This document shows, piece after piece, positions 50,614-62,289 of a DNA stretch of 64,000 nucleotides. Origin of the DNA: an uncultured Marinobacter sp. (GTDB taxonomy: Bacteria > Pseudomonadota > Gammaproteobacteria > Pseudomonadales > Oleiphilaceae); contig NZ_CAMYMK010000002.1 in the NCBI RefSeq assembly GCF_947259545.1, forward strand, positions 186,001-250,000, written 5' to 3'. A program made the translations under genes and the position numbers. Under the pieces are notes generated by a model. It was not told the origin of the DNA, made no database searches, and saw nothing but the letters and a program-made list of their open reading frames with translations. Position 1 is the stretch's first letter; each line of letters begins with the position of its first letter.

Positions 50614-51738
50614 TTGAGCACACCTGCAATCCTTGCACTCGCAGACGGAAGCCTGTTTTACGGCACCGCCATTGGCGCTGAGGGAGAGACCAGCGGCGAA
50701 GTGGTGTTCAACACCGCGATGACCGGTTATCAGGAGATCCTGACCGATCCGTCCTACTCCCGCCAGATTGTCACTCTGACCTACCCGCACATCGGCAACA
50801 CCGGTGTGAACGAAGAGGACGTAGAGTCGGACCGTGTCCAGGCCGCTGGCCTGATCATCCGCGACCTGCCTCTGGTTGCCAGCAACTGGCGCAGCAGTAG
50901 CAGCCTGGATGAGTACCTGCGGGAAAATAATATCGTAGGCATTGCAGACATTGATACCCGTCGCCTGACCCGCATCCTTCGTGACAAAGGCTCCCAGAAC
51001 GGTGCCGTGGTTGCGGGCGAGGGTGCGACCGCTGAGCGGGCGCTGGAACTGGCCAATGCCTTCCCGGGCCTGAAAGGCATGGACCTGGCGAAAGAAGTTA
51101 CCTCCGACAAGACCTGGACCTGGAGTCAGAGTGAGTGGACTCTGGGAGAAGGTTACGGCGAGCGCACCGAATCCCGCTTTAAGGTAGTGGCGTGGGATTA
51201 CGGCGTTAAGTTGAATATCCTGCGCATGCTGGCGGCCCGCGGCTGCGACATCACCGTGGTACCGGCGCAGACCCCGGCCTCCGAAGTGCTGGCCATGAAT
51301 CCGGACGGCATTTTCCTGTCCAATGGCCCGGGTGATCCCGAGCCTTGCGATTACGCCATAAACGCCATTCGCGAAGTGCTGGACACCGAGATTCCGGTCT
51401 TTGGTATTTGTCTGGGTCACCAGCTGCTGGCGCTGGCCAGCGGTGCGAAGTCGATCAAGATGGGGCATGGCCACCACGGTGCCAACCACCCGGTCCAGAA
51501 TCTGAGAGACGGTACGGTGATGATCACCAGTCAGAATCACGGGTTCGCGGTGGATGAGGCCAGCCTGCCGGATAATCTGGAGGCGACCCATAAATCCCTG
51601 TTTGATGGTTCCCTGCAGGGCATTCGACGTACTGACAAGCCGGCCTTCAGCTTCCAGGGGCACCCGGAAGCGAGCCCGGGTCCCCACGATGTGGCGCCGC
51701 TGTTTGATGAGTTTATCCGGTTGATGGAAGCCCGATAA
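50614..51738 (+). CDS. carA: Carbamoyl-phosphate synthase small subunit CarA
   Basis: This glutaminase subunit of about 374 residues feeds ammonia to CarB for arginine and pyrimidine synthesis. The class I amidotransferase triad has Cys266 in FGICLGHQ and His/Glu in [12 protein letters not shown]. The N-terminal domain begins [15 protein letters not shown] 50614 is preferred because GAGGA lies 8-9 bases upstream; an in-frame ATG at 50599 would add five residues and overlaps the leader-ORF stop. carB follows after 85 bases. Confidence 0.97.
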   Translation: MSTPAILALADGSLFYGTAIGAEGETSGEVVFNTAMTGYQEILTDPSYSRQIVTLTYPHIGNTGVNEEDVESDRVQAAGLIIRDLPLVASNWRSSSSLDEYLRENNIVGIADIDTRRLTRILRDKGSQNGAVVAGEGATAERALELANAFPGLKGMDLAKEVTSDKTWTWSQSEWTLGEGYGERTESRFKVVAWDYGVKLNILRMLAARGCDITVVPAQTPASEVLAMNPDGIFLSNGPGDPEPCDYAINAIREVLDTEIPVFGICLGHQLLALASGAKSIKMGHGHHGANHPVQNLRDGTVMITSQNHGFAVDEASLPDNLEATHKSLFDGSLQGIRRTDKPAFSFQGHPEASPGPHDVAPLFDEFIRLMEAR

Positions 51739-51823
51739 GTTCCCGTTTGACGCTTCCCCAGTGAAACAGGCGCCGCAAATTGCGATGCAAGAATTTTTAA
51801 GTTGCTGACAGGTTTACCAAGAG

Positions 51824-54800
51824 ATGCCAAAACGTACCGACATTAAAAGCATTCTGATCCTGGGCGCCGGTCCCATTGTGATCGGTCAGGCGTGCGAGTT
51901 TGACTACTCCGGAGCCCAGGCCTGCAAGGCCCTTCGCGAAGAGGGTTACCGGGTCATCCTGGTTAACTCCAACCCGGCAACCATCATGACCGATCCGGTG
52001 ATGGCCGATGCCACCTACATCGAGCCGATTACCTGGAGGACCGTCGAGAAGATCATCGAGAAAGAAAATCCGGATGCGCTGCTGCCCACCATGGGTGGCC
52101 AGACGGCGTTGAACTGCGCACTGGATCTGGAGAAGCACGGCGTGCTGGAAAAGCACGGCGTCGAAATGATCGGTGCCAACGCCGACACCATCGACAAGGC
52201 CGAGGATCGCGATCGCTTCGACAAGGCCATGAAGAAGATCGGTCTGGAATGCCCGCGCGCCACGATCGCTCATTCCATGGCGGAAGCCTGGGAAGTGGCC
52301 GACGATATCGGTTTTCCGTGCATTATCCGCCCGTCCTTCACCATGGGTGGCTCCGGCGGTGGTATTGCCTATAACCGCGATGAGTTCGAGGAAATCTGTA
52401 CCCGTGGTCTGGATCTGTCCCCGACCAACGAACTGCTGATCGATGAGTCTCTGATCGGCTGGAAAGAATACGAGATGGAAGTTGTCCGCGACAAGAACGA
52501 CAACTGCATCATCGTCTGCGCTATCGAGAACTTTGATGCCATGGGTGTGCATACCGGTGACTCGATCACCGTGGCGCCGGCCCAGACGCTGACCGACAAG
52601 GAATACCAGATCATGCGGAACGCCTCGCTGGCGGTGCTGCGTGAGATTGGTGTGGAAACCGGCGGTTCCAACGTGCAGTTCGGTATCAACCCGGATACCG
52701 GCCGCATGGTGGTGATTGAGATGAACCCGCGGGTCTCCCGTTCGTCCGCGCTGGCATCGAAGGCCACCGGCTTCCCGATTGCCAAAGTCGCGGCCAAGCT
52801 GGCCATTGGTTATACCCTGGACGAGCTGCGCAACGAAATCACCGGTGGCGTGACCCCGGCGTCCTTCGAGCCCAGCATCGACTATGTCGTTACCAAGATT
52901 CCACGGTTCACCTTCGAGAAGTTCCCCCAGGCCGATGCCCGCCTGACCACCCAGATGAAGTCCGTGGGCGAGGTCATGGCCATCGGTCGCACCTTCCAGG
53001 AGTCCCTGCAGAAGGCCATGCGTGGCCTGGAAGTGGGTTCTGAAGGTTTCGAGGAGAAGGTGGATCTCACCACGACCGACGGGCAGGAGACCCTGACCCA
53101 GGAGTTGAACGTGCCCGGGGCCGAGCGTCTCTGGTACATCGGCGACGCCTTCCGGGCCGGTATGACGGTCGACGACGTATTCAATAACACCCACGTCGAT
53201 CCCTGGTATCTGGTGCAGGTGGAGGATCTGATTCGTGAAGAGCAAGCGCTGAAATCTGCCGGCAAAGCGGATATTGATCGCGATACCCTGTTCCGGCTCA
53301 AGCGTAAAGGCTTCTCCGATGCCCGTCTGGCCAAGTTGCTGGGCATCTCCGAGGTGAGCCTTCGCAAGCTGCGTCATGACCTGGATATCCGTCCGGTCTA
53401 CAAGCGGGTTGATACCTGTGCGGCCGAGTTCGCCTCGGACACGGCCTATATGTACTCCACCTATGAAGAAGAGTGCGAAGCGGACGCCTCTGATCGTGAT
53501 AAAATCGTGGTCATTGGTGGTGGTCCGAACCGGATTGGTCAGGGTATCGAGTTTGATTACTGTTGTGTTCACGCGGCCCTGGCCATGCGTGAAGATGGCT
53601 ATGAAACCATCATGATCAACTGTAACCCGGAGACGGTCTCCACGGATTACGATACCTCTGATCGACTGTACTTCGAGCCGATCACCCTGGAAGACGTGCT
53701 GGAAATCATCAACGTCGAGAAGCCCAAGGGTGTGATCGTCCAGTACGGTGGCCAGACGCCGCTCAAACTGGCCCGTGGTCTGGAAGCGGCGGGTGTGCCG
53801 ATCATTGGTACCAGCCCGGATGCCATCGACCGCGCCGAAGACCGTGAGCGCTTCCAGCAAATGATTGGTCGCCTTGGGCTGTTGCAGCCCGAGAACGCTA
53901 CGGTGCGCAGCCACGAGGAAGGTATTCTGGCGGCCCGCGAAATCGGCTATCCGCTGGTGGTGCGCCCATCCTACGTACTGGGTGGCCGGGCGATGGAAAT
54001 CGTCTACGACGAGGACGAACTGGTTCGCTACATGCGCAATGCGGTTCTGGTTTCCAATGACAGCCCGGTACTGCTGGATCACTTCCTGAATGCTGCCATT
54101 GAGGTGGATATTGATGCCATCTCCGACGGCAAGGACGTGGTGATTGGCGGTATTATGCAGCACATTGAACAGGCTGGCGTTCACTCCGGTGATTCCGCGT
54201 GTTCACTGCCGCCATACACGTTGCCCAAAGACGTGCAGGATGAAATGCGCGAAGCCGTTCGCAAGATGGCGATCGAGCTGGATGTGGTGGGCCTGATGAA
54301 TGTTCAACTGGCCTGGCAGGATGGCAAGATCTATGTCATTGAAGTTAACCCTCGGGCATCCCGTACCGTCCCGTTTGTATCCAAGGCTATCGGGGTCTCG
54401 TTGGCGAAAGTGGCAGCGCGGGTCATGGCCGGCAAATCCCTGGCGGAGCTTGGCTTCACTCAGGAGATCGTGCCGACCTATTACTCGGTGAAGGAGTCTG
54501 TGTTCCCGTTCAATAAATTCCCGGCGGTGGACCCGATTCTCGGCCCGGAAATGAAGTCGACCGGTGAGGTGATGGGTATCGGCGACAGCTTTGACGAAGC
54601 GTTCGCCAAGGCTGCGCTGGCCATTGGCGAGCGCCTGCCGGATCAGGGTACCGCGTTCATGTCCGTGCGTGATGTGGACAAGCCCGGGGCTGCCGAGGTT
54701 GCACAGGATCTGGTGGATGCCGGCTTCAAGCTCATTGCTACCACGGGTACCGCGAAAGCCCTGAAAGAGGCGGGTATCGAGGTCGAGCGGGTGAACAAGG

Positions 54801-55039
54801 TTCGTGAAGGGCGCCCGCATATTGTGGATGCCATCAAGAACGGCCAGGTTCAACTGATTATTAATACCACCGAAGGGCGCAAGGCCATTTCCGACTCGGC
54901 GCAGATTCGCCAGTCCGCCTTGCAGGCCAAGGTGACCTATACAACGACCCTGGCGGGTGGCGAAGCTTTCTGTCGGGCCATCAAGTTCGGCCCCGAGCGC
55001 ACCGTTCGTCGCCTCCAGGATCTACACGCAGGAAAGTAA
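51824..55039 (+). CDS. carB: Carbamoyl-phosphate synthase large subunit CarB
   Basis: This 1071-residue enzyme makes carbamoyl phosphate from bicarbonate, ammonia and two ATP. Two homologous ATP-grasp halves are visible: the N-terminal carboxyphosphate half starts [21 protein letters not shown], and the carbamoyl-phosphate half starts [21 protein letters not shown]-terminal allosteric MGS-like domain (about 935-1071, [13 protein letters not shown]...) is where UMP and ornithine bind. Length equals the E. coli protein within two residues. Confidence 0.99.
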   Translation: MPKRTDIKSILILGAGPIVIGQACEFDYSGAQACKALREEGYRVILVNSNPATIMTDPVMADATYIEPITWRTVEKIIEKENPDALLPTMGGQTALNCALDLEKHGVLEKHGVEMIGANADTIDKAEDRDRFDKAMKKIGLECPRATIAHSMAEAWEVADDIGFPCIIRPSFTMGGSGGGIAYNRDEFEEICTRGLDLSPTNELLIDESLIGWKEYEMEVVRDKNDNCIIVCAIENFDAMGVHTGDSITVAPAQTLTDKEYQIMRNASLAVLREIGVETGGSNVQFGINPDTGRMVVIEMNPRVSRSSALASKATGFPIAKVAAKLAIGYTLDELRNEITGGVTPASFEPSIDYVVTKIPRFTFEKFPQADARLTTQMKSVGEVMAIGRTFQESLQKAMRGLEVGSEGFEEKVDLTTTDGQETLTQELNVPGAERLWYIGDAFRAGMTVDDVFNNTHVDPWYLVQVEDLIREEQALKSAGKADIDRDTLFRLKRKGFSDARLAKLLGISEVSLRKLRHDLDIRPVYKRVDTCAAEFASDTAYMYSTYEEECEADASDRDKIVVIGGGPNRIGQGIEFDYCCVHAALAMREDGYETIMINCNPETVSTDYDTSDRLYFEPITLEDVLEIINVEKPKGVIVQYGGQTPLKLARGLEAAGVPIIGTSPDAIDRAEDRERFQQMIGRLGLLQPENATVRSHEEGILAAREIGYPLVVRPSYVLGGRAMEIVYDEDELVRYMRNAVLVSNDSPVLLDHFLNAAIEVDIDAISDGKDVVIGGIMQHIEQAGVHSGDSACSLPPYTLPKDVQDEMREAVRKMAIELDVVGLMNVQLAWQDGKIYVIEVNPRASRTVPFVSKAIGVSLAKVAARVMAGKSLAELGFTQEIVPTYYSVKESVFPFNKFPAVDPILGPEMKSTGEVMGIGDSFDEAFAKAALAIGERLPDQGTAFMSVRDVDKPGAAEVAQDLVDAGFKLIATTGTAKALKEAGIEVERVNKVREGRPHIVDAIKNGQVQLIINTTEGRKAISDSAQIRQSALQAKVTYTTTLAGGEAFCRAIKFGPERTVRRLQDLHAGK

Positions 55040-55043
55040 GACT

Positions 55044-55523
55044 ATGTCTGCCAGAGTACCGATGACAAAAGCGGGCGAAGCCCGCCTCCGCGAGGAGCTC
55101 CAGAAGCTGAAGTCCGAAGATCGCCCTCGGGTGATTGCTGCGATTGCCGATGCCCGTGAGCATGGCGATCTGAAAGAGAATGCGGAATACCATGCCGCCC
55201 GCGAACAGCAGAGCTTTATCGAGGGCCGTATTCAGGAAATCGAAGGCAAGCTGTCTTCGGCGCAAGTGATTGATATCAACACCATCGAGAACACCGGCAA
55301 GGTGATTTTCGGGGTCACGGCGCACTTGCTGAATGTCGACACCGATGAGCAGGTGGTATACCAGATCTGTGGCGAGGACGAGGCTGACATCAAGGCCGGC
55401 AAGATTTCGATCTCCTCACCGATTGCGCGGGCGCTGATCGGCAAGAGCGAAGGCGATATTGTTGCCATCCGTGTGCCGTCCGGCACCGTGGAGTATGAAA
55501 TCGAGGCGGTGGAGCACCTCTGA
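55044..55523 (+). CDS. greA: Transcription elongation factor GreA
   Basis: This 159-residue factor enters the secondary channel of RNA polymerase and stimulates transcript cleavage in backtracked complexes. The N-terminal coiled coil has the acidic tip [21 protein letters not shown], and the C-terminal domain includes [18 protein letters not shown] 55044 is 4 bases after the carB stop with AGGAAAG upstream; a Met six codons later matches the start of many GreA proteins. A strong terminator follows. Confidence 0.98.
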   Translation: MSARVPMTKAGEARLREELQKLKSEDRPRVIAAIADAREHGDLKENAEYHAAREQQSFIEGRIQEIEGKLSSAQVIDINTIENTGKVIFGVTAHLLNVDTDEQVVYQICGEDEADIKAGKISISSPIARALIGKSEGDIVAIRVPSGTVEYEIEAVEHL

Positions 55524-55540
55524 GGTTTCGTCCATTAAAA

Positions 55541-55575
55541 AAGCCGGCAGCGAGTGTTCGTTGCCGGCTTTTTTG
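55541..55575. terminator. Bidirectional terminator between greA and yhbY
   Basis: AAGCCGGCA..CGA pairs with TCG..TGCCGGCTT, with A-run and T-run flanks on both sides, so it serves both convergent genes. Confidence 0.9.
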
Positions 55576-55589
55576 TTGCTTCCGTGTGC

Positions 55590-55901
55590 TCAGCTTTTAT
55601 TGCGGAGCAGGTTGGACAGCTTGGGATTGGGCTTTTTCGCGCGGCGCATGATGACCGCAATCTTGCCAATGGTCTGCACCAGTTCGGCACCGGCGGACTG
55701 GCACAGCTCGGCAATGGCCTCCTGGCGTACTTCCCGGTCGGGGCTGGCGATCTTGACCTTGATCAGTTCGTGGTCGTTCAGGGCTCGCTCAAGTTCTTCC
55801 TGCAGTCCTTCGGAAAGGCCCTTGTCGCCAACAATGATGACGGGCTTCAGGTTGTGGGCGATGCCCCGGTATTCCCGGCGCTGTTCCGGTGAAAGACTCA
55901 T
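55590..55901 (-). CDS. yhbY: Ribosome assembly RNA-binding protein YhbY
   Basis: This 103-residue CRS1-YhbY (CRM) domain protein associates with pre-50S particles. The opening LSPEQRREYRGIAHNLKPVIIVGDKGLSEG and the helix with ELIKVKIA are typical, and the lysine-rich tail fits RNA binding. ATG 55901 (MSLSPEQ) is used because AAGAG lies upstream; an in-frame ATG eight codons earlier has no site. It is divergent from rlmE, as in pseudomonads and enterobacteria. Confidence 0.95.
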   Translation of the reverse strand: MSLSPEQRREYRGIAHNLKPVIIVGDKGLSEGLQEELERALNDHELIKVKIASPDREVRQEAIAELCQSAGAELVQTIGKIAVIMRRAKKPNPKLSNLLRNKS

Positions 55902-56069
55902 GATGTAATCTCTTAATGGATGCAATTAACAAAACGTCAGCGGCGAAATGGCCGCCAAAACCGTATAATTGGCGGATTGTAACAGATCACAACGGTTGAG
56001 AAATGGCCATTACCACGTATCAAGGCGTTCCGTTGCGCGTCTGTTCCTGTTTTATTTCGGAGGTTTGTT

Positions 56070-56690
56070 TTGGCCCGTTCAAAAACCAGTGATCGCTGGC
56101 TCAAGGAACATTTCGATGATGTCTGGGTCAAAAAGTCCCAGGAAGATGGCTACCGTTCCCGTGCCAGCTATAAGCTGATTGAGCTCGACGACAAGGACCG
56201 GCTGTTTCGTCCCGGTCAGGTTGTGGTGGATCTGGGCGCAGCTCCGGGGGGCTGGTCCCAGGTGGCGATGGAGCGTGTCGGGGACAAGGGTATTGTGGTG
56301 GCCAGCGATATTTTGCCGATGAATCCGATTGCCGGTGTGGACTTCGTTCAGGGCGATTTTACCGAGGACTCGGTGCTGGAAGAATTGTTGGGAATTCTGG
56401 GGGATCGAAAGGCAGACGTTGTAATTTCCGATATGGCGCCCAATATGAGTGGTATGGCTGCCGTGGATATTCCCAGGGCGATGGGCTTGGTGGAGTTGGC
56501 GCTTGATATGGCCCAGCAGGTGCTTCGCCCCGGAGGGGTGTTCGTGGCCAAGGTGTTTCAGGGCGAGGGTTTTGATGCGCTGTTGGCTGATATGCGGAAA
56601 AGCTTTAATACGGTTGTAAGTCGCAAGCCTGATTCCTCCCGGGCAAGATCGCGGGAGATCTATCAGGTCTGCAAGGGCTTCAGGGGCTGA
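56070..56690 (+). CDS. rlmE: 23S rRNA 2'-O-ribose U2552 methyltransferase RlmE (FtsJ/RrmJ)
   Basis: This 206-residue SAM-dependent enzyme methylates U2552 of 23S rRNA late in 50S assembly. The SAM-binding motif [13 protein letters not shown] and the catalytic K-D-K-E residues, in [26 protein letters not shown] and the following Arg/Glu-rich tail, are present. The start is TTG 56070, preceded by CGGAGG. ftsH follows after 149 bases; the ftsJ-ftsH pair is heat-shock controlled in E. coli. Confidence 0.96.
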   Translation: MARSKTSDRWLKEHFDDVWVKKSQEDGYRSRASYKLIELDDKDRLFRPGQVVVDLGAAPGGWSQVAMERVGDKGIVVASDILPMNPIAGVDFVQGDFTEDSVLEELLGILGDRKADVVISDMAPNMSGMAAVDIPRAMGLVELALDMAQQVLRPGGVFVAKVFQGEGFDALLADMRKSFNTVVSRKPDSSRARSREIYQVCKGFRG

Positions 56691-56839
56691 CTCGTGATCT
56701 CTGGTTGGTCCGGAAATCCAATGGCCTCTGTGGCTGATACGGATGGGCCGATTGTGGTGGAGCGGCGTACAATTGGTGTAAGGTGTTCAAAAAGGTTTCC
56801 CTGAAGACGGTCAACCTTTCAATTCACAGGTGACGATCC

Positions 56840-58783
56840 TTGAACGATATGGCAAAAAATCTGGTTCTCTGGCTAATCATAGCCGCCGTACTGCTGATGG
56901 TGTTTCAGAACTTTACTCCCACCACCAGCGGACAACAGGTCAATTATTCGCAGTTTGTCGAAATGGTACAGGACGGACAGGTCCGTCAGGTCACCATTGA
57001 TGGTCTGCAGATTCAGGGTACCCGTGGGGATGGCTCTCAGTTTCAGACTATCCGCCCGCAGGTGGCCGACAACAAGCTGATGGACGATCTGTTAGCAAAT
57101 CAAGTTGAAGTCATCGGCAAGGAGCCGGAGCGCCAGAGCCTCTGGACCCAGCTGCTGGTCGCGGCCTTCCCCATTCTGATCATCATCGCACTGTTCGTAT
57201 TTTTCATGCGACAGATGCAGGGCGGTGGCGGTGGCAAAGGCCCCATGTCGTTCGGCAAGAGCAAGGCTCGGCTGATGAGCGAGGATCAGATCAAGACCAC
57301 CTTCGGTGACGTGGCTGGTGTTGATGAGGCCAAGGAAGACGTCAAGGAATTGGTGGACTTCCTGCGGGATCCGAGCAAGTTCCAGCGCCTGGGCGGCAGC
57401 ATTCCCAAGGGTGTGCTGATGGTCGGGCAGCCGGGTACTGGTAAGACGCTGCTGGCCAAGGCCATTGCCGGCGAAGCCAAAGTGCCGTTCTTCTCCATCT
57501 CTGGTTCTGACTTCGTGGAAATGTTCGTGGGTGTGGGTGCTTCCCGCGTCCGTGACATGTTCGAGCAGGCGAAGAAGCAGAGCCCCTGCATCATCTTCAT
57601 CGACGAGATCGATGCGGTAGGTCGCCATCGTGGTGCCGGCATGGGTGGCGGTCACGATGAGCGTGAACAGACCCTGAACCAGTTGCTGGTCGAAATGGAC
57701 GGCTTTGAAGGCAACGAAGGCGTTATCGTCATTGCCGCCACCAACCGTCCGGATGTGCTTGACCCGGCGCTGCTGCGTCCGGGGCGTTTTGACCGTCAGG
57801 TCGTGGTTGGCCTGCCGGACATTATCGGCCGTGAGCAGATCCTCAAGGTGCACATGAAGAAGGTGCCCCTGGCGGACGGCGTGGAGCCCATCCTGATTGC
57901 CCGGGGTACCCCCGGATTCTCCGGTGCCGATCTGGCCAATCTGGTGAACGAGGCTGCCCTGTTTGCCGCGCGCCGTAACCAGCGCCTGGTATCCATGGAG
58001 GAGTTTGAACTCGCCAAGGACAAGATCATGATGGGCGCGGAACGCAAGTCCATGGTGATGAGTGAAAAGGAAAAGCGGAATACTGCTTACCATGAGTCGG
58101 GCCACGCCATTGTCGGGCGCCTGATGCCGGAGCACGACCCGGTCTACAAGGTGAGTATCATTCCCCGCGGTCGGGCCCTGGGTGTCACCATGTTCCTGCC
58201 GGAGGAAGACAAGTACAGCCACAGCAAGCGCTTCCTGATCAGCTCTATCTGCAGCCTGTTCGGTGGTCGTATTGCCGAAGAGCTGACCCTTGGCTTTGAT
58301 GGGGTGACTACTGGTGCGTCCAACGACATTGAGCGGGCAACCAGTCTGGCCCGTAACATGGTGACCCGCTGGGGTCTGTCCGAGAAGCTGGGACCCCTGC
58401 AGTATGATACTGACAGTGAAGAGCCGTTCCTCGGTCGCTCTGCTGGCCAGGCCCAGACGGTTTATTCGCCTGAAACCGCCCAGCGTATCGATGAAGAAGT
58501 CCGCAACATCATTGATGAATGCTATGAGAAGGCGAAGCAGCTGTTGGTTGATAACCGCGACAAGCTGGATCTGATGGCCGATGCACTGATGAAGTACGAA
58601 ACCATCGATCGCTACCAGATTGACGACATCATGGAAGGTCGTGAGCCTCGTCCGCCGAAAGGGTGGGGGGATAGCGGCCCGACCGGTGGTGTGTCATCCG
58701 ACGAGCCGGAGTCGGCGCCCGCGTCGCGCGATTCGGATGACGGGAAGCAGCCGGGTGTCGGTCGCCCTGCCGGCGAACACTGA
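56840..58783 (+). CDS. ftsH: ATP-dependent zinc metalloprotease FtsH
   Basis: This 647-residue membrane-anchored AAA+ protease has two membrane helices (about 5-24 and 100-123) around a small periplasmic domain. Walker A GQPGTGKT is at 196-203 and Walker B is CIIFIDEID. The second region of homology follows, and the zinc site is HESGH at 418-422. It degrades unassembled membrane proteins and regulators. TTG 56840 follows AGGTGA; an in-frame ATG lies three codons later. The C-terminal 40 residues are Pro/Gly/Asp-rich and probably disordered. Confidence 0.98.
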   Translation: MNDMAKNLVLWLIIAAVLLMVFQNFTPTTSGQQVNYSQFVEMVQDGQVRQVTIDGLQIQGTRGDGSQFQTIRPQVADNKLMDDLLANQVEVIGKEPERQSLWTQLLVAAFPILIIIALFVFFMRQMQGGGGGKGPMSFGKSKARLMSEDQIKTTFGDVAGVDEAKEDVKELVDFLRDPSKFQRLGGSIPKGVLMVGQPGTGKTLLAKAIAGEAKVPFFSISGSDFVEMFVGVGASRVRDMFEQAKKQSPCIIFIDEIDAVGRHRGAGMGGGHDEREQTLNQLLVEMDGFEGNEGVIVIAATNRPDVLDPALLRPGRFDRQVVVGLPDIIGREQILKVHMKKVPLADGVEPILIARGTPGFSGADLANLVNEAALFAARRNQRLVSMEEFELAKDKIMMGAERKSMVMSEKEKRNTAYHESGHAIVGRLMPEHDPVYKVSIIPRGRALGVTMFLPEEDKYSHSKRFLISSICSLFGGRIAEELTLGFDGVTTGASNDIERATSLARNMVTRWGLSEKLGPLQYDTDSEEPFLGRSAGQAQTVYSPETAQRIDEEVRNIIDECYEKAKQLLVDNRDKLDLMADALMKYETIDRYQIDDIMEGREPRPPKGWGDSGPTGGVSSDEPESAPASRDSDDGKQPGVGRPAGEH

Positions 58784-58820
58784 CGGCGCTAACCCGATAA
58801 CAGTTTGTTTTATCATACGG

Positions 58821-58850
58821 CGCCGCCCCTTTCGGGCGGCGTTTGTTTTT
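58821..58850 (+). terminator. Intrinsic terminator after ftsH
   Basis: The perfect 8-bp stem CGCCGCCC/GGGCGGCG with a CTTTC loop is followed by TTTGTTTTT. folP lies 27 bases downstream, so some read-through is likely. Confidence 0.85.
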
Positions 58851-58876
58851 GTGTACTGCCTGAAAAAGGATTGCCT

Positions 58877-59710
58877 ATGGAAATGAATTTTGCCGGTCGG
58901 GTGTTGGACATGTCCCGCTGCCACGTCATGGGTATTCTTAACGTAACACCGGACTCCTTTTCCGATGGCGGACGTTTTAATCGGCCGGATGCCGCGCTTG
59001 CCCGCGCCCGCCAGATGGTTGCCGATGGCGCCGCTTTTATTGACGTTGGTGGGGAGTCGACGCGGCCCGGGGCCACTGAAGTGTCGGTTGCAGAGGAACT
59101 GGACCGGGTCTGTCCCGTAGTGGAGGCGATTGCCCGGGAACTGGACGTCGTCATATCGGTGGACACCTCCGCGCCGGAAGTTATGGCGGAAGCCGCCAAG
59201 CTGGGGGCGGGGCTGATCAACGATGTCAGGGCGCTGCAGCGCGATGGCGCGCCGGAAGTAGCCGCCGCAGCGGGTATTCCGGTCTGTATCATGCACATAC
59301 AGGGTGAGCCTGATTCCATGCAGGACAATCCCGAGTATCGCAATGTGCGGCGGGAGGTCAGTTCGTTCCTGACCGAACGTATGCGCGTTGCCGAGGCGGC
59401 GGGCGTAAGGCCGGCGAACATCATTCTTGATCCCGGCTTCGGGTTTGGGAAAACGCTGGAGCACAATCTGCAGTTACTGGCTTCCCTGGAGCAGTTTCAT
59501 ATTCTCGGTCACCCCTTGCTGGTGGGAGTGTCCCGCAAAAGCATGCTGGGCCATATTACCGGCCGCGAAGTCAATGAACGGTTGCCGGCGAGCCTTGCTG
59601 CCGCGACAATATCCGCCATGAAGGGTGCATCCATTATTCGCGCCCACGATGTCCGGGAAACCGTAGATGCCGTCAGCGTTGTGGCGGCCATGAAGGAGGC
59701 TGGTCAATGA
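58877..59710 (+). CDS. folP: Dihydropteroate synthase FolP
   Basis: This 277-residue TIM-barrel enzyme joins p-aminobenzoate to dihydropterin pyrophosphate in folate synthesis and is the sulfonamide target. Signatures are [15 protein letters not shown] and [11 protein letters not shown], with the pterin-site [13 protein letters not shown] and the C-terminal IIRAHDV. ATG 58877 follows AAAAGGA. The stop overlaps the glmM start as ATGA, so the two are translationally coupled. Confidence 0.97.
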   Translation: MEMNFAGRVLDMSRCHVMGILNVTPDSFSDGGRFNRPDAALARARQMVADGAAFIDVGGESTRPGATEVSVAEELDRVCPVVEAIARELDVVISVDTSAPEVMAEAAKLGAGLINDVRALQRDGAPEVAAAAGIPVCIMHIQGEPDSMQDNPEYRNVRREVSSFLTERMRVAEAAGVRPANIILDPGFGFGKTLEHNLQLLASLEQFHILGHPLLVGVSRKSMLGHITGREVNERLPASLAAATISAMKGASIIRAHDVRETVDAVSVVAAMKEAGQ

Positions 59711-61050
59711 CCGAGAGAAAATATTTTGGCACGGATGGGATTCGTGGGTGTGTCGGGGAGCCTCCGATTACCCCGGAGTTTATGCTCCACCTGGGGTGGG
59801 CTGCCGGGCAGGCATTCAAGCGGGCAGGTCAGCGCAACAGCGTGTTGATCGGTAAGGATACCCGGCTTTCCGGGTATATGTTTGAGTCCGCGCTTGAGGC
59901 GGGGTTGTCCGCTGCCGGCGTTGACGTCAAGTTGCTGGGGCCGATGCCGACGCCCGCCATAGCCTATCTGACCCGGACTTTCAGGGCGTCTGCCGGGATC
60001 GTCATAAGTGCCTCCCATAACCCTCATCAGGACAATGGCATCAAGTTTTTCTCTGCCAACGGCACCAAGCTCGATGATGCCCTGGAAGCGGAAATTGAGC
60101 GCTGGCTGGACGAGCCCATCAAGGTGTGCGATGCCGTGGATCTGGGCAAGGCGTTCCGGGTGGATGATGCGCCCGGTCGCTACGTGGAATTTTGCAAAAG
60201 TACGGTGCCGAATGATTTCACGCTGGAAGGCCTGAACGTGGTGCTGGATTGCGCCCACGGTGCTACCTACCATGTGGCCCCCAAAGTGTTCCGTGAGCTG
60301 GGTGCCAGGGTGTCGGTGATCGGTGCGGCTCCTGATGGCCTCAATATCAACAAAGAGGTCGGATCCACCCATCTGGACGCCCTGAAACGGGCGGTTCTGG
60401 AACAGGAGGCGGACCTGGGGGTTGCCTTTGACGGCGATGGGGACCGGGTGTTGATGGTGGATCGTGACGGTTCTGAGGTGGACGGCGATGAACTGCTCTA
60501 TATTATCGCCTCCCAGCGGCACGCGGCGGGAACCCTTCGTGGCGGGGTCGTTGGCACCCTGATGACCAACCTGGGTGTTGAGTTGGCACTGAAGGAGTTG
60601 GGCATTGAGTTTGAGCGTGCCAAGGTCGGGGATCGTTATGTCATGGAGCGTCTTCTTCAGCACGATTGGCTGCTGGGCGGTGAAGGCTCTGGCCACATGG
60701 TGATAAGGGATTGCACGTCCACCGGTGATGGTATCGTGTCGGCGCTGCAGGTCCTGTTGGCGGTTCGCCGTTCCGGCAAGAGTCTTGCCGAATTGCGCCG
60801 GGGTATGACCAAGCTCCCGCAGAAGATGATCAATGTCCGGGTGGATCAGCGTTTTGATCCGCTGGGGCGTGAAGACATCGCGGTTGCTGTGCGCAAGGCG
60901 GAGGCGGATCTGGGTGACACCGGGCGCGTACTGCTGCGGGCATCGGGAACCGAGCCGTTGATCCGGGTCATGACCGAAGGGCAGAATGCCTCTGAAATCA
61001 CCCGCATAGCCGAAGAGCTTGCGGTCGTTGTTGAGAGCTCCCGTGCCTGA
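59707..61050 (+). CDS. glmM: Phosphoglucosamine mutase GlmM
   Basis: This 447-residue alpha-D-phosphohexomutase converts glucosamine-6-phosphate to glucosamine-1-phosphate for peptidoglycan and lipopolysaccharide. The phospho-serine Ser103 is in [11 protein letters not shown], the magnesium loop is [11 protein letters not shown], and the C-terminal phosphate-binding loop is [12 protein letters not shown]. It overlaps folP by four bases, the usual folP-glmM arrangement. Confidence 0.98.
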   Translation: MTERKYFGTDGIRGCVGEPPITPEFMLHLGWAAGQAFKRAGQRNSVLIGKDTRLSGYMFESALEAGLSAAGVDVKLLGPMPTPAIAYLTRTFRASAGIVISASHNPHQDNGIKFFSANGTKLDDALEAEIERWLDEPIKVCDAVDLGKAFRVDDAPGRYVEFCKSTVPNDFTLEGLNVVLDCAHGATYHVAPKVFRELGARVSVIGAAPDGLNINKEVGSTHLDALKRAVLEQEADLGVAFDGDGDRVLMVDRDGSEVDGDELLYIIASQRHAAGTLRGGVVGTLMTNLGVELALKELGIEFERAKVGDRYVMERLLQHDWLLGGEGSGHMVIRDCTSTGDGIVSALQVLLAVRRSGKSLAELRRGMTKLPQKMINVRVDQRFDPLGREDIAVAVRKAEADLGDTGRVLLRASGTEPLIRVMTEGQNASEITRIAEELAVVVESSRA

Positions 61051-61067
61051 GTTTGTGTGTGGGAGAG

Positions 61068-61096
61068 TTGTCTGGTCGGGTGGACTGCTGTATAGT
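61068..61096 (+). promoter_or_regulatory. Sigma-70 promoter of tpiA
   Basis: TTGTCT (61068-61073) and TATAGT (61091-61096) are separated by 17 bases. The predicted start near 61103 is about 22 bases before ATG. Confidence 0.55.
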
Positions 61097-61124
61097 TCGC
61101 CCTCCCTTGAATTCGGGGGCTGTT

Positions 61125-61883
61125 ATGCGCCGTAAGATCGTAGCCGGAAACTGGAAAATGAACGGGTCGACAGACCTGGTGGAAAAGTTGGTTGGCTATG
61201 TCCGGTCAGGGGTGTCGTCCCTTGATAATGGTGTGGAGGCTGTTATTATTCCTCCCGCTCTGTATGTCCGGGATGTTAAAGCTCTTGCCGGTGATCAGCT
61301 TTCGGTAGGCGTGCAGAACATTGCATGCTGGGACTCCGGAGCTTATACCGGTGAAGTGTCCGCTGGCATGGCAAAAGATTGCGGTTGCCGCTACGCACTG
61401 GTTGGTCATTCCGAGCGCAGACAATTGTTTGCGGAGACCGATGCAACAGTTGCGGAAAAAGTTGCTCAGGTGCTATCTCAGGGTTTGGTTGCCATTGTGT
61501 GTGTTGGCGAAACCCTTGCAGAGCGCGAAGCCGGGCAAGCGGAAGAGGTTGTGTCTGCCCAGGTTCGTAAAGGGCTGGCAGGTGTAAGCGGGGATAGTTG
61601 GCGAAATGTTGTGGTTGCCTACGAGCCGGTTTGGGCCATAGGTACCGGAAAGACGGCCACTTCCGATGATGCGCAGGCAATGCATCAGTCAATCCGCTTT
61701 GTTTTGAAAGATCTGGGCGCGCCGGCGGAAGATGTTTCCCTGCTTTACGGCGGCAGTGTAAAAGCGGATAATGCAGCCGCACTTTTTGCCCAGCCAGATA
61801 TAGACGGTGGTTTGATCGGCGGGGCATCGTTGGTCGAAAAAGATTTTGTGAGTATCTGCCAGGCTATGCCGGCGGGTACTTAA
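61125..61883 (+). CDS. tpiA: Triose-phosphate isomerase TpiA
   Basis: This 252-residue TIM-barrel enzyme interconverts dihydroxyacetone phosphate and glyceraldehyde-3-phosphate. Catalytic Lys is in AGNWKMNG, His95 in GHSERR and Glu167 in AYEPVWAIGTG, and the phosphate loop YGGSVK follows. ATG 61125 with GGGGGC upstream gives the family start MRRKIVAGNWK; the longer frame is promoter sequence. secG follows after 24 bases. Confidence 0.98.
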   Translation: MRRKIVAGNWKMNGSTDLVEKLVGYVRSGVSSLDNGVEAVIIPPALYVRDVKALAGDQLSVGVQNIACWDSGAYTGEVSAGMAKDCGCRYALVGHSERRQLFAETDATVAEKVAQVLSQGLVAIVCVGETLAEREAGQAEEVVSAQVRKGLAGVSGDSWRNVVVAYEPVWAIGTGKTATSDDAQAMHQSIRFVLKDLGAPAEDVSLLYGGSVKADNAAALFAQPDIDGGLIGGASLVEKDFVSICQAMPAGT

Positions 61884-61907
61884 AGTTAAAGGTTCGCGAG
61901 AGTCGTT

Positions 61908-62282
61908 ATGGATTGGTTAGAAACACTGGTAGTCGTTGTGCACGTGGTTATCGCGGTGGCGCTGGTGGGTCTGGTGCTGATCCAGCAGGGCAAGGGTGCG
62001 GATGCTGGTGCGGCATTTGGTGGCGGTGCGTCACAGACCGTATTCGGCAGTCAGGGTAGCGGTAGCTTCCTGACCCGTCTGACCACCCTCCTGGCGGTCG
62101 TGTTCTTTGTGACTAGTTTTTCGCTGGCAATCTTTGCCAAAGAGCGTGCTGAAGTCGCTGGTGAGGCCGGTATCCCGGTTGTCCAGGAGTCTTCCGAGGC
62201 ATCTGCTCCGGTAGAGATGGAAGAAGGCGAAACCGAGAGCGGGAAGTCCTCAAGTGAAGACGAACTTCCCGAACTCGAGTAA
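61908..62282 (+). CDS. secG: Preprotein translocase subunit SecG
   Basis: This 124-residue inner-membrane protein of the SecYEG channel has two membrane helices (about 5-24 and 58-77) linked by a Gly-rich loop containing GKGADAGAAFGGGASQTVFGS, the family signature. The C-terminal tail is acidic (Glu/Ser-rich) and longer than in E. coli. It lies between tpiA and tRNA-Leu, as in pseudomonads. Confidence 0.96.
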   Translation: MDWLETLVVVVHVVIAVALVGLVLIQQGKGADAGAAFGGGASQTVFGSQGSGSFLTRLTTLLAVVFFVTSFSLAIFAKERAEVAGEAGIPVVQESSEASAPVEMEEGETESGKSSSEDELPELE

Positions 62283-62289
62283 AGGTGTT

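Noticed and set aside
51797-54184. 795-codon open frame on the minus strand opposite carB
   Set aside because: It is the antisense shadow of a highly conserved G+C-rich gene; the deduced protein is low-complexity and His/Gly/Arg-rich and has no recognisable motif.
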